A stretch of 64,000 nucleotides of DNA from Candidatus Accumulibacter cognatus (GCA_013414765.1 CP058708.1:1421553-1485552); one strand, 5' to 3'; positions 31,003-40,550 are shown, counted from the stretch's first letter. Notes: generated from the letters alone by a model not told the origin. Numbers and translations: made by a program.

Positions 31003-31992
31003 TCAGGTCCGCGGCGCCGGCACACGTTCGAGCAACGCGCACAGCAGGTCGTCGGCGCTGAGCCCTTCGATCTCTGCCTCGGCGGCCGGCGTCACGCGGT
31101 GGCGCAGCGCCGGCAGCGCCACCGCCTTGATGTCGTCGGGCGTGGTGAAACCCCGCCCGGCCATCAGTGCCCGCGCCCGTGCTGCCCGCACCAGCGCGAT
31201 CGGGCCACGTGGACCGGCGCCACTGGCCAGCCCCGGTGTTCCGCGACTGGCACGAACGATAGCCACGGCATAAGCAACGACGCGCTCGTCGACGGTGACA
31301 TGCGCCGTCCATTGCTGCAGGCCAACCACCGTTGCCGGCTGGATCAGCGTGGCGACCGCCTCGACGTCGAGGTCACCGCCGGTTCTCGCCCTCGTCACCT
31401 GCCGGGTCAATGCCACTTCCTCCTCCTCGCTCGGGTAATCGATGCGGATCTTGAACAGAAAACGGTCGAGCTGCGCTTCCGGCAATGGGTAAGTGCCTTC
31501 CTGTTCGATCGGATTCTGGGTCGCCAGGACCATGAACGGGCGCGGCAAGGGTGAGCTTTTCCCTTCCAGGGTGACCTGTTTCTCCTGCATCGCTTCGAGA
31601 AGTGCCGCCTGCGTCTTGGCGGGCGCCCGGTTGATCTCGTCGGCAAGCAACAAATGCGTAAACACCGGCCCCTGGCGAGTGACGAAATTGGCCGTCACCG
31701 CGTCGAACAGCGTGTGGCCGACCACATCGGAGGGCATCAGGTCGGGGGTGAACTGAATGCGCCGGGTCTGACCGCCGAAGGTTCTGGCCAGAACTTTCAC
31801 CAGCAGCGTCTTGCCGAGACCCGGAACACCCTCGATGAGCACATGCGCATCGGCCAGCAAACCGATCAGCACTTCGTCGATGACCGCCTGCTGGCCGATC
31901 ACCGCCTTGGCGATTTCGGTGCGCAGCGCACTCAGCAGTTGTCGTGCCTGTTGGAGTTTTTCTGCCGGCAGAACCGGCACGGGGGTATTCAT
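31003..31992 (-). CDS. MoxR family AAA+ ATPase
   Basis: A 329-residue AAA+ protein. Walker A GVPGLGKT is at 55-62, Walker B LLLADEINR and the sensor/lid region ATQNPIEQEGTYPLPEAQLDRF follow. MoxR ATPases act as chaperones, often maturing metal or von Willebrand-domain proteins with DUF58 partners. The start MNTPVPVLPAEKL at 31992 lies 10 bases after the DUF4350 stop; the frame is open further but that stretch is a shadow of DUF4350. Confidence 0.95.
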   Translation of the reverse strand: MNTPVPVLPAEKLQQARQLLSALRTEIAKAVIGQQAVIDEVLIGLLADAHVLIEGVPGLGKTLLVKVLARTFGGQTRRIQFTPDLMPSDVVGHTLFDAVTANFVTRQGPVFTHLLLADEINRAPAKTQAALLEAMQEKQVTLEGKSSPLPRPFMVLATQNPIEQEGTYPLPEAQLDRFLFKIRIDYPSEEEEVALTRQVTRARTGGDLDVEAVATLIQPATVVGLQQWTAHVTVDERVVAYAVAIVRASRGTPGLASGAGPRGPIALVRAARARALMAGRGFTTPDDIKAVALPALRHRVTPAAEAEIEGLSADDLLCALLERVPAPRT

Positions 31993-32002
31993 GGCGGGGT
32001 TC

Positions 32003-33142
32003 TCAGAGCTGACGTTCGAGGTCGCGCAGGGTGCGCAGGGCATCGGTAAATGCGTGCGGGGCATCGACCCGGCCATCGAGGGCGGCGGCGATGCGCTCCG
32101 CCGACAGGCCGGTGAGGGCCGCCAGGGCGGTAACCTGTATCCTGGTGGGATGAGCGGCGATGCCCGGCTGACGCAGCGCGAGGCGGTTGCGAAAATGCTC
32201 GCGCGCGGGGACCAGCAGCGTCGCCAGCGCACCCGACCGCCACAGGTAGCGAGCGACGGCAGCCAGGTGTTCGCGTAGTTCGCGGCTCGCCGGCGGCACC
32301 TCCGGCTGCGCTCTCCCGAAGCGCGGAACGATGCGCCAAAGCCAGAGGACGAGCAGCGTTGCCGCAGCGACGCACGCTGCCCCGGCATTGTCCAGTAGCC
32401 AGTCCAAAAGGGTCGGCATCTGCAGACGCGACAGCAACAGAACCTGCGGCGGTGACGAGCGGTCATGCTCGCCGAGCAGTGTCCAGAAGAGTTCGGCATG
32501 ATCCATCGCGCCGATGCGCTGGTTGCTCAATTGCCGGTCAAGCTCGCTGGCGATCGTCAGGTGCCCACGACCGAGGTTGAAATGCAGGATCTGTTTCCCG
32601 ACCCCGTCCGCATTCTCGCCGGCCGACCAGTCCGGTTGCCGCCCGCCGGCCTCCAGGTGTTGCCAGCTAGCGTCGATCCGCAGCGGTCGGAGCATGCCGG
32701 GCAGTGTCACTTCAAGTACGCGCTGCTGCGCGCGCGGCGCTTCCGGAAGTGTCTCGGAGTGCCTCACCCCGAGGCTGTCGAGCAGCGGATCGGCGACGCC
32801 AGGACGTTCGGCGACAGCGATCAGGTAGCCGCCGTCCTCGACCCAGGCGAGCAGGCGATGCAAGCGCTCGGGCGGCAGCCGATGTGCGCGCTGGCGATCG
32901 AGAAACAGCGTACCGCCCGCCGGCAGCCGATCGATGACGCGCGCGTCCGATTGCCGTGTCAGTTGGCCACCCATGCGCATGGTGAAGCGTTCGAGCGCCA
33001 GATAAGGATTACGCCGGGCCTCGGCCTGCGGCGCTTCGCGGTAGGTGACCGGCACCCGTTCGAGATGGTTGCCCAGCCAGCCAGCGAACAGTGCCAGCAT
33101 GACGAGGGCGAAGATCGATGCCATGCGCTGGCGGCGCGTCAT
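32003..33142 (-). CDS. DUF4350 domain protein
   Basis: A 379-residue protein with an N-terminal membrane helix (IFALVMLALFAGWLG), a GATase-like extracytoplasmic DUF4350 region (NPYLALERFTMRMGG through LLAWVEDGGYLIAVAE), a second helix near residue 260 (AACVAAATLLVLWLW) and a cytoplasmic tail. It overlaps DUF4129 by four bases (ATGA). Function unknown; the order DUF4129-DUF4350-MoxR-DUF58 is widely conserved. Confidence 0.88.
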   Translation of the reverse strand: MTRRQRMASIFALVMLALFAGWLGNHLERVPVTYREAPQAEARRNPYLALERFTMRMGGQLTRQSDARVIDRLPAGGTLFLDRQRAHRLPPERLHRLLAWVEDGGYLIAVAERPGVADPLLDSLGVRHSETLPEAPRAQQRVLEVTLPGMLRPLRIDASWQHLEAGGRQPDWSAGENADGVGKQILHFNLGRGHLTIASELDRQLSNQRIGAMDHAELFWTLLGEHDRSSPPQVLLLSRLQMPTLLDWLLDNAGAACVAAATLLVLWLWRIVPRFGRAQPEVPPASRELREHLAAVARYLWRSGALATLLVPAREHFRNRLALRQPGIAAHPTRIQVTALAALTGLSAERIAAALDGRVDAPHAFTDALRTLRDLERQL

Positions 33143-34611
33143 GGTCGTGACGCCGGCTTGCCGAACAGGACATCCCAGCCTGCCAGCAGTTCCTCGATTC
33201 GCTCGACCGGGATCGACAGGCGGCCGTAGGCCGCCATCCGCCAGGTCTCGACGATCGCATTGAAACGCCGGTCAAGCGCCTCGGGGACGCGCCCGGCGAT
33301 GCGGCGCAGGCAGTCGTTTTCGGTGTCTCCAGAGGCAAAGTCGATCTGCCGCTGATGCATCAGGGCAACCAGAGCACCGCGGTAGAGCAGACTCAACGCT
33401 TCGACGCTATCGCCCCGATCCAGCGCCGCGTGCGCCGCCGCCGCCACATCCGCCGGCAGGGAAGTGGGGCGCAGGTCGAGACCGAACAGAAACTCCGGAG
33501 CCATGGGTGCAGTGCGCACGCGCAATCCGGCCTGCCGATGGCGAAGCACCAGAAATATCGCCGCCGCCAAAGCGAAGCCGGAGAAGATCCAGAGCAGGCT
33601 CCTGAGCCACTCGGCGAGGATTTCGAGGATCCGCAAGATTCCCATGATCCAGTTGCTCTGATGGTCATCGAGGTTGTCAACAGGCGAACTCGACGGCTGC
33701 CAGCGCCAACGCCAACGCAAGTCGTTCTTGACCTGACCGAAAACCGGATCGGCGAGGACTGCGTCGATCGTCTGCCTGGCCATGCTGGGCGGCTGCGGCA
33801 CTTCTTCGGCATGCACGGGTGCCGCTGGCGGCACCGCCAGTGCCAGGAAAACTACCAGCAGCGATGTCGTGATGGCTGTCGGAGACTGCCGCTCGGCCAG
33901 GCGTCGGAATGCAAGCTCGATATCCCAGGCTTCGAGTTCGCTGCGCCGGTTCAGATAGAGCGAAAACCCCGAGGCCACATAGAGCGGCTCGACCACCGTT
34001 TCGGCAAGCATGAACATCAGGTTGCCGGCGAAATACCCGGCAGTCGAGCGCTCGCCCCCGAACCACTGCCAGGGCGACAGATCCTGCCCATTTCCCGGTA
34101 CCAGCACCAGCAGCACGATCACGATCGAAACCAGAAGAATCGTTGACATGTTGGCGCAAAAGAAGGTCAGCCAGACAGCCTGCGCCCGGCAGCGCCTCGA
34201 CAACAGCCGGAAACGCGCACGCGCGCGCGCGCCGGTCTGCTGCTCGAGCTGCCATACCGGCAGCAGCAGCGAGCGTGCCAGGCTGCCGCGGCGCAGCGTC
34301 AGGCCGGAGACGACGCCCGGCCCGCGCAGCAGCCGCGGCAGTGCGCGCAGCAGGTCGCGCATGCGACACTCGTCGCCGAAGACCGAACGGCTGAAAACGA
34401 ATAGCAGTACCCGGTCGAACAGTGGCTTCAGCCACCACAGCACGAGCATCGCGTATTCCGGCCACGGCCACATGACGAGCAGAATGACGACCCCGACCGG
34501 CCAATAGGTCGCGAACCAGGCGCGGTAGACCCGACCGCTCCAGTGGCGCAACAGCACACGCCCTAGATCCAGCGCCTCCCAGGGGCTGCGCCGGCGCAAC
34601 CGGACGGTCAT
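33139..34611 (-). CDS. DUF4129 domain membrane protein
   Basis: A 490-residue protein with several membrane helices in its first 300 residues (for example FATYWPVGVVILLVMWPW), a further helix near 370-390 and a C-terminal DUF4129 domain (DSVEALSLLYRGALVALMH through ETENDCLRRI-like GDTENDCLRRI). The chosen start MTVRLRRRSPWEALDLG lies at 34611, 4 bases after the SpoIIM-like stop. It is part of the same MoxR cluster; role unknown. Confidence 0.85.
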   Translation of the reverse strand: MTVRLRRRSPWEALDLGRVLLRHWSGRVYRAWFATYWPVGVVILLVMWPWPEYAMLVLWWLKPLFDRVLLFVFSRSVFGDECRMRDLLRALPRLLRGPGVVSGLTLRRGSLARSLLLPVWQLEQQTGARARARFRLLSRRCRAQAVWLTFFCANMSTILLVSIVIVLLVLVPGNGQDLSPWQWFGGERSTAGYFAGNLMFMLAETVVEPLYVASGFSLYLNRRSELEAWDIELAFRRLAERQSPTAITTSLLVVFLALAVPPAAPVHAEEVPQPPSMARQTIDAVLADPVFGQVKNDLRWRWRWQPSSSPVDNLDDHQSNWIMGILRILEILAEWLRSLLWIFSGFALAAAIFLVLRHRQAGLRVRTAPMAPEFLFGLDLRPTSLPADVAAAAHAALDRGDSVEALSLLYRGALVALMHQRQIDFASGDTENDCLRRIAGRVPEALDRRFNAIVETWRMAAYGRLSIPVERIEELLAGWDVLFGKPASRP

Positions 34612-34615
34612 CTGC

Positions 34616-35602
34616 TCAAGTTGCACGGGATCGGCGTCCAGCCAGCAGCAGATAGGCGCCGGTGAGTAACCAGAAAGCGCAACCGACCGCAATCTTGACT
34701 GCCAGCGGCAAGCCGCGCAGAGGCGACCAGAAAGCCTCGATGAATGCGGCCAGAAAGGTCAATGCCGCCGCGCCATAAAGCAGCCTCACCGCAACGCGGC
34801 CGTTCTCCTGCAAGGCCACCAGGCGCGTCCGGAGACCTGGCGCAAGTAGCGCCATCCCGAGCTTCAGTCCGGCAGCGCCGGCAAGCACCGCGCCGGTCAA
34901 TTCGAAAGCGCTGTGGCCGGCGACAAAACCCCAGAACGTCTCGACCAGGCCGATCTGCGTCAGATGACCGGCAATCGCCCCGATGTAGAGGCCGTTGTAG
35001 AGCAGATAGAATACCGTGCCGAGACCAAAGGCGATGCCACCGGCGAATGACTGAAAATCGATGCGCACATTGTGGCCGATATAGAAAGCCCACATCGCCC
35101 ACTCGCTCGACGCTGTGCGTGGACGGCCGAAGTGCGGGGCCGCCGGCGAGTACATCTCTTCGATCTCGCTGACGGTATCCGGTGAGAGCAGCAGGAAAGC
35201 AGCATCGGGCCAGACCTGAATGGCCATCAGCATTGCCAGCAGGGGCCCCAGCAGAAGCAGCATCGCGGCGACAACGACCCGCCACTCGCCGCGCACCAGC
35301 ACCGGCAAATCGCCGGCGAAGAAACTGAGCAAGGCATTGCCTTCGGGCTTTGCAGCTCCGTAGATGTACTGATGGACAGCCAGCACGCGCTGTTGCAGCT
35401 CCTCGGCCAGCGTCGCCGAATAATTCCGGTCACGTACCAGCGCCAGGTCATGGCACAGGCGGCGAAAGCGCTGCGGCAAGCCGGCAGGATCGATGGCGAG
35501 CTGCTCCGGCATGGCAGCGACAGGCCGTTTCGCTGGCGCCAGCCAGCGGTCCCAAGCCTGCCATTCTGCCTGCCGGCGAGCAATGTATTGGCGTTCCTTC
35601 AC
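34616..35602 (-). CDS. SpoIIM-like (DUF95) integral membrane protein
   Basis: About 328 residues in the stage II sporulation protein M family: an N-terminal soluble helical part (RQYIARRQAEWQAWDRWL) then five to six helices, with AMWAFYIGHNVRIDFQSFAGG and GFVAGHSAFELTGAVLAGAAGL as signatures. In non-sporulating bacteria these genes accompany RDD, DUF58 and MoxR genes, as here. The start is uncertain: GTG at 35602 gives VKERQYIARR; the frame is open to 35662, which would overlap the protease gene. Confidence 0.87.
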   Translation of the reverse strand: MKERQYIARRQAEWQAWDRWLAPAKRPVAAMPEQLAIDPAGLPQRFRRLCHDLALVRDRNYSATLAEELQQRVLAVHQYIYGAAKPEGNALLSFFAGDLPVLVRGEWRVVVAAMLLLLGPLLAMLMAIQVWPDAAFLLLSPDTVSEIEEMYSPAAPHFGRPRTASSEWAMWAFYIGHNVRIDFQSFAGGIAFGLGTVFYLLYNGLYIGAIAGHLTQIGLVETFWGFVAGHSAFELTGAVLAGAAGLKLGMALLAPGLRTRLVALQENGRVAVRLLYGAAALTFLAAFIEAFWSPLRGLPLAVKIAVGCAFWLLTGAYLLLAGRRSRAT

Positions 35603-35616
35603 AAGGCAGTACGCAA

Positions 35617-36348
35617 TCAGTAAGCGGTCAGCGTCATCAGGATGTCGGCATACCAGGCGCAATTGAGGCCCAGCGCTTCATCGAGCTTGCGGTCTCGACC
35701 GCCGACGTCGAGCCGCGCCGAATGAATACCGAGCAGTAGCCACGGCAGATCGCCGCGCGTCGGATCCTGGCCGTAGGTGCGCATGACGACCGCTGCGCCG
35801 CTGGTGCCGCGGTGCGTACGCGCATCGGTCAGAAAGTACCCTTCGCCCTTGAAGCGCAGGCCGAATGACGATGACAGCACTGCTTGCCGAACCACCGGAA
35901 TGTGGTGCAGGGTGTCGTGGAAGCCGAGTGGAAAACCGACCACCAGCAACGAACTGCCGACCTCGACGGCGTCCCCGCAGGCGGGCAGATGCCCAGGAGT
36001 GAAGGCGCGATAGAGAGTCGCGGCCGGCAGGGCGCTGCGGTCGATCTCGATCACCGCCACGTCGATGTCCCCAGCTGTGTCCAGTCCCTGCCGCCAAAGG
36101 CTTTTTCCCCCGTTGTACAGCGGAATCGAGAACCTCGTCGACCCGGCCAGGTTGTTCGGGTCGATGTGTAACTCGATCTCGATACGACTGGGGAAATGCC
36201 GGCTCGGCTTGTCGAGCAGCACATGCCGGCTGGTCACCAGAAACAGTCGCTGGTCGCGCGCGAAGAAAAACCCACTCGCGTTCGTCAGAGGCCACTGCTG
36301 CTCGAAAGTGCAGATGCGCGCAGCGGTGAGCAGAATGGTGTCAAACAT
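35617..36348 (-). CDS. trypsin-like serine peptidase
   Basis: A 243-residue S1-like protease domain. The triad is His42 in VTSRHVL, an Asp at 94 or 96 in GDIDVAVIE, and Ser183 in HRGTSGAAV. There is no clear signal peptide and no PDZ domain, so it may be cytoplasmic. It precedes the SpoIIM-like gene by 14 bases, suggesting membership of the MoxR operon; no such protease is a standard member of that cluster in my knowledge. Confidence 0.82.
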   Translation of the reverse strand: MFDTILLTAARICTFEQQWPLTNASGFFFARDQRLFLVTSRHVLLDKPSRHFPSRIEIELHIDPNNLAGSTRFSIPLYNGGKSLWRQGLDTAGDIDVAVIEIDRSALPAATLYRAFTPGHLPACGDAVEVGSSLLVVGFPLGFHDTLHHIPVVRQAVLSSSFGLRFKGEGYFLTDARTHRGTSGAAVVMRTYGQDPTRGDLPWLLLGIHSARLDVGGRDRKLDEALGLNCAWYADILMTLTAY

Positions 36349-36493
36349 GGAACATGAAAACTTGAATCCGGAAGATGAACGGGGTTGATTGATTGAATGC
36401 TGGTCTTGCCATCACTGTAGGGTATGAGGTATCTGCTTACGCTGCGCCAACCCGATCTGTGCGCTACCCGTGACACGCCTTCAGCGCAACCGA

Positions 36494-36634
36494 CTACTTC
36501 TTGTTCTCGCCTTCCGGGCTGGGCGGCGAGGCATCCTGCTTCGGCGCATCGCCGAGCACCGTTTTCAGCGGGCAGATCGAAAACGCCGGACATTTCTTGC
36601 AACCGGCAACAATGGCGATTGGACACAGAGTCAT
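36494..36634 (-). CDS. small Cys-rich protein (46 aa)
   Basis: A short gene: ATG at 36634 preceded by GAAGGAG at about 6 bases, stop TAG at 36494. The product has four cysteines, C4, C12, C15 and C21 (MTLCPIAIVAG then CKKCPAF and ICPLK), a pattern that could bind a metal or a small iron-sulfur centre, then a charged, Pro-rich tail ending GENKK. I recall similar tiny proteins in Rhodocyclales but know no function. The surrounding 36349-36822 contains no other gene I can support. Confidence 0.7.
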   Translation of the reverse strand: MTLCPIAIVAGCKKCPAFSICPLKTVLGDAPKQDASPPSPEGENKK

Positions 36635-36822
36635 GGCAATGCTCCTTCAGAGTGGCAACCTCCCTAGCATACAACGGTTTAAGTCACGTAGATCAGCTTA
36701 GCCCGACGGAAGCCGACACCCCAGCCGAAGCTTTCACTCCTGCCTTTCCGCCGGACGTATTGCCGCCCAATACGGAAGACACATTTCTTCACACCCGGTT
36801 TGATCAGGCATCTTGCTTCGCT

Positions 36823-37575
36823 TTACAGCATATGTTCGAGAAAAGCCTGCGTACGCGGATGCTCCGGACTCGCAAACATTTCGCCCGCCGGACGCGCCTC
36901 GACGATCTCGCCTTCGTCCATGAAGACGACGTTGGTCGACACCTCGCGGGCGAAAGCCATTTCGTGGGTCACCACAAGCATCGTCATGTGCTCTTCGGCA
37001 AGCTGGCGCATGCTGCGCAGGACTTCGCCGGTGAGTTCTGGGTCGAGCGCCGAAGTCGGCTCGTCGAAGAGCATGATGTCGGGTTCCATGGCCAGTGCTC
37101 GAGCGATGGCGACGCGCTGTTTCTGGCCGCCAGAAAGGCGTGATGGATAACTGTCACGCTTGTCGAGCAGGCCGACCTTGCGCAGCAATTCCTCGGCTTT
37201 GGGAATGATCGTCGCTCGCGCCAGACCCTTGACGGTGATCGGTGCTTCGATGATGTTCTGCAGTACGGTGAGGTGCGGAAACAGATTGAACTGCTGGAAA
37301 ACCATTCCCATCTTGCGGCAGATGCGGCGCAGCTCGGTATCCTGCGCGTAGCGGCAGACACCGGCGGCGTCAGTACTCACCAGCGTTTCGCCCGCGATCA
37401 CGACGGCACCGGAATCGATGCTCTCGAGGTGGTTGAGGCAGCGCAGAAAGGTGCTCTTGCCCGACCCCGACGGGCCGATGACCGCAACGACGTCACCCCG
37501 GTCGACTTCTAGCGAGACACCCTTGAGGACATCGACGACGCCAAAACGCTTGCGGATATCACGTGCGACGATCAT
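36823..37575 (-). CDS. polar amino-acid ABC transporter, ATP-binding protein
   Basis: A 250-residue ABC ATPase of the GlnQ/HisP type: Walker A GPSGSGKST, signature LSGGQKQR, Walker B IMLFDEPTSALDPE, and the H-loop VVTHEMAFA. The start MIVARDIRKRFG (37575) is preferred; the frame continues into the permease gene to 37614. It is the last gene of a three-gene minus-strand transporter: binding protein, permease, ATPase. Confidence 0.95.
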   Translation of the reverse strand: MIVARDIRKRFGVVDVLKGVSLEVDRGDVVAVIGPSGSGKSTFLRCLNHLESIDSGAVVIAGETLVSTDAAGVCRYAQDTELRRICRKMGMVFQQFNLFPHLTVLQNIIEAPITVKGLARATIIPKAEELLRKVGLLDKRDSYPSRLSGGQKQRVAIARALAMEPDIMLFDEPTSALDPELTGEVLRSMRQLAEEHMTMLVVTHEMAFAREVSTNVVFMDEGEIVEARPAGEMFASPEHPRTQAFLEHML

Positions 37576-37594
37576 CGGCAGCACGCCGGACAGC

Positions 37595-38248
37595 TTATTC
37601 GTCGTAGACGGCATGTCGCTTTTCCAGGTAGTTGAATCCCCAGGTCAGGGCCAGCGTCATCAGCAGGTAGAAGGCGGCGGCGACGACGAAGGGCATGGTC
37701 GTGAAATCGCGCTGGACGATCCCCCGCGCGGCGCGCAAGAGGTCGTTCATCGCCAACACATAGATCAGCGAAGTATCCTTGACTAGGGTAATGGTTTCGT
37801 TGCTCATCGGCGGCAGGATGCGTTTGACGACCTGCGGCAGGACGATGCGGCGCATGGTCTGGCCATACGTCAGGCCGAGCACCCTGGCCGCCTCGTACTG
37901 CCCACGCTCGATCGACTGGATGCCGGCGCGAAAGATTTCGGCAAAATAAGCGGCGTAATTGAGGACGAAAGCGACGATCGCCGCCGGGAAATCCGGCAAG
38001 CGTACGCCGATCACTGGCACAAAGGGCAAGGCAAAGTAGATGAACAGCATCTGCAGCATCAGCGGCGTGCCACGCATCAGCCAGATATAGCCATTGACGA
38101 TGCTACTCGCAAGCCGAAAGTGTGAGACGCGCAGCAGCGCCAGGACGAGCCCGAGCGGCACCGAGAGCAGCAAGGTCAGCAGGAAGACCTGCAGCGTCAC
38201 CGCCGTCCCCGCGAGCAGCGGGCCGAGAATCTGGATGATGTAGTCCAT
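37595..38248 (-). CDS. polar amino-acid ABC transporter, permease
   Basis: A 217-residue HisM/GlnP-type permease with five helices. It has the N-terminal LAGTAVTLQVFLLTLL helix, the WLMRGTPLMLQMLFIYFALP block, and the EAA loop EAARVLGLTYGQTMRRIVLPQV that contacts the ATPase. The start MDYIIQILGPLL at 38248 gives the normal length. It lies between the ATPase gene and a 151-base gap to the binding-protein gene. Confidence 0.94.
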   Translation of the reverse strand: MDYIIQILGPLLAGTAVTLQVFLLTLLLSVPLGLVLALLRVSHFRLASSIVNGYIWLMRGTPLMLQMLFIYFALPFVPVIGVRLPDFPAAIVAFVLNYAAYFAEIFRAGIQSIERGQYEAARVLGLTYGQTMRRIVLPQVVKRILPPMSNETITLVKDTSLIYVLAMNDLLRAARGIVQRDFTTMPFVVAAAFYLLMTLALTWGFNYLEKRHAVYDE

Positions 38249-38399
38249 GGAGTCAGCCTGGTCAGCCGAAAGGCGCGGCACTGGCGGAAAGCAGCAGCGA
38301 AGCGCAGCTTGCGCAGAATCTCTTGCCGCGTAGAGGCAGCGCGAGAATCCCCTTCCGTTTCTTGCCGGGGAATGCCTTCCCGATCGGCAAGATACAGAA

Positions 38400-39191
38400 T
38401 TACTTGACGATGTTCTTGCCGAACCACTCGCTGGAAATGCGGGCAGCGGCACCGTCTTTCTTCATTTCATCCATGGTCTTTTGCAGTTTGCCGAGCAGCT
38501 CGGTGTCGTCCTTGCGGACACCGACGCCATATTCCTCTGTGCCGAAATGGTCTTCGAGCACGAGGTATTCGCCGGGTTTCTTGGCCAGGTAATAGCGGCC
38601 GACGACTTCGTCCACGACCAGCGCGTCGAGGCGACCGGTCGAAAGGTCCATCAGCGCCGTGACGTTGTCGCCGTACTTCCTGACTTCCTTGATCGATTTG
38701 GCGACGCCATCCTTCTCGACCGCTTCGACCGCGCTGCTGCCTTCCTGCAGTCCGACGATCTTGCCGGCGAGGTCAGCCTTGCTCTTGACCGGCGACTTGG
38801 CGGTGACCACGACGATCTGCCGGTTTTCCAGGTAAGGCGTGGTGAAGGCGATCTTTTCCTTGCGTTGCTCGGTGATCGTCAGACCGTTCCACAGGGCGTC
38901 AACGCGCTTGCCGTTGAGTTCGGCCTCCTTGGCGTTCCAGTCGATCGGCTTGAACTCGACCTCGGCACCGAGACGCCTGGCTGCTTCACGCGCGAGGTCG
39001 ATGTCGAAACCGACCAGCTTGTTCTCCTTGTCGCGGAAACCCATCGGCGGGAAGTTGTCGTCGAGGCCGACGACGATTCTGGTGACCGCAACCGGCTGGG
39101 CCGCCGCCTGCGACTTCGGCGCCTCCTGCTTGCCACAGCCAATGAGCAGGACGCTGGTAGCCAGCGCGCCGAGCAGCAATGAAATTTTCAT
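38400..39191 (-). CDS. polar amino-acid ABC transporter, substrate-binding lipoprotein
   Basis: A 263-residue SBP_bac_3 family protein. The N-terminal MKISLLLGALATSVLLIGC ends in a lipobox Cys, so it is probably a lipoprotein. The family block GFDIDLAREAARRLGAEVEFKPIDW and the NGLTITEQRKEKIAFTTPYL block are clear. Substrate is unknown; SBP_bac_3 members bind amino acids such as glutamine, histidine or arginine. It is the first gene of the transporter. Confidence 0.93.
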   Translation of the reverse strand: MKISLLLGALATSVLLIGCGKQEAPKSQAAAQPVAVTRIVVGLDDNFPPMGFRDKENKLVGFDIDLAREAARRLGAEVEFKPIDWNAKEAELNGKRVDALWNGLTITEQRKEKIAFTTPYLENRQIVVVTAKSPVKSKADLAGKIVGLQEGSSAVEAVEKDGVAKSIKEVRKYGDNVTALMDLSTGRLDALVVDEVVGRYYLAKKPGEYLVLEDHFGTEEYGVGVRKDDTELLGKLQKTMDEMKKDGAAARISSEWFGKNIVK

Positions 39192-39366
39192 ACATTTTTC
39201 CCTGATTGAATGGACATGAAGTAGCACGAGATCGCCTGTTGTCCCGGCAGCCGACCGATTTTTTGAGGATGGCGAGTACAAACCTCGAACAGGCGGCGAT
39301 TATCCCGGAAAATGAGTCCCTCAAGCCTTTTTCCCCAGCAAAACACTTTCTCGAAAGCCCATTCCC

Positions 39367-40530
39367 ATGCGTTCTCCCCCTCTCGCCGGCCTGCGTGTCC
39401 TCGACCTGACACGACTCTTGCCGGGGCCTCTGGCCAGCATGCATCTCGCCGACCTCGGCGCCGACGTGATCAAGATCGAAGATACCGGCGCCGGTGACTA
39501 CGCGCGTAGCGCCGGTGCAGTGCACGGCGACATCAGCTACTTTCAGCTCGTGAACCGCAACAAGCGCAGCCTCACCCTCGACCTCAAGCAGGCTGCCGGT
39601 GTCGCGGCATTCATGCGCCTCGCCGCGACCGCCGATGTCATCCTCGAAGGCTTTCGCCCTGGCGTGGTAGACAAACTCGGGATCGGCTACCAGGCAGTGT
39701 GTGCGATCAACCCGCGCATCGTGTACTGCGCGATCACCGGCTATGGGCAGAACGGGCCGTATCGTGACCGTGCCGGCCACGATCTCAACTACCTCGGCTA
39801 TTGCGGTCTGCTCGACCAGATCGGCGTCGCCGGCGGCACCCCTGCAATACCGAACTTCCAGATCGGCGACCTGCTCGGCGGCTCCTTGAGTGCGCTGGTC
39901 GGCGTCCTCGCGGCCGTCCACGATGCCCGCGGCAGCGGCAGCGGCCGCTACGTCGATGTGGCGATGGCCGACGCGGTTTTCGCACACACGATCTTTCCCT
40001 TGCTGGCCGTACTTGGACTCGGCCGGGCCTTGCCCCGCGGCGAGGACGTGCTCTCCGGCGGCATGCCCAGTTACGGGGTTTACGCAACCAGCGATGGCCG
40101 CCATTTGGCGGTCAGTGCGATGGAACCGAAGTTCTGGGAGATGTTGTGCAAGGCCATCGACCGCCCGGACCTCAAGCCTTTCGCTTTCGCGACCGGTGCC
40201 GAAGGCCAGCGCATCCGCCACGAACTCGAAGCCGCTTTCGCAAAGCGCAGCTTTGCCGAATGGACGGCGCTGTTCGAGCGCGTCGATTGCTGCGTCACGC
40301 CGGTGCTTCGTTTCGAGGAGAGCCTGCAGAACGAACAGTTGCGGGCGCGCGGAATGATCGTCGAGGTCGCCGGCGTCAGGCAGTTCGCACCGCCCTTCAA
40401 AATCAGTGAACTGCCTTTTGAAACCCGTCTGCCGCCACCGGAAGCCGGCGAGCACAGCGAGGAGATTCTGCGCGAGAGCGGTTTCAGTGCCGACGAGATC
40501 GCCGACTTGCGCGCGCAGAAGGTGATCTGA
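39367..40530 (+). CDS. CaiB/BaiF family CoA-transferase, alpha-methylacyl-CoA racemase-like
   Basis: A 387-residue family III CoA-transferase fold (GLRVLDLTRLLPGPLASMHLADLGADVIKIE at the N-terminus). GHDLNYLGYCGLL and the later IGDLLGGSL resemble the His and Asp catalytic positions of alpha-methylacyl-CoA racemases more than the single catalytic Asp of CoA-transferases, so racemization of 2-methylacyl-CoA esters is plausible; a CoA-transferase role is not excluded. It diverges from the amino-acid transporter and stands alone. Confidence 0.85.
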   Translation: MRSPPLAGLRVLDLTRLLPGPLASMHLADLGADVIKIEDTGAGDYARSAGAVHGDISYFQLVNRNKRSLTLDLKQAAGVAAFMRLAATADVILEGFRPGVVDKLGIGYQAVCAINPRIVYCAITGYGQNGPYRDRAGHDLNYLGYCGLLDQIGVAGGTPAIPNFQIGDLLGGSLSALVGVLAAVHDARGSGSGRYVDVAMADAVFAHTIFPLLAVLGLGRALPRGEDVLSGGMPSYGVYATSDGRHLAVSAMEPKFWEMLCKAIDRPDLKPFAFATGAEGQRIRHELEAAFAKRSFAEWTALFERVDCCVTPVLRFEESLQNEQLRARGMIVEVAGVRQFAPPFKISELPFETRLPPPEAGEHSEEILRESGFSADEIADLRAQKVI

Positions 40531-40550
40531 GAGGCATCTCCTTCAAGGTA

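Noticed and set aside
36424-37143. A 239-codon plus-strand frame
   Set aside because: Antisense to the amino-acid ABC ATPase and the small Cys-rich gene; no similarity.
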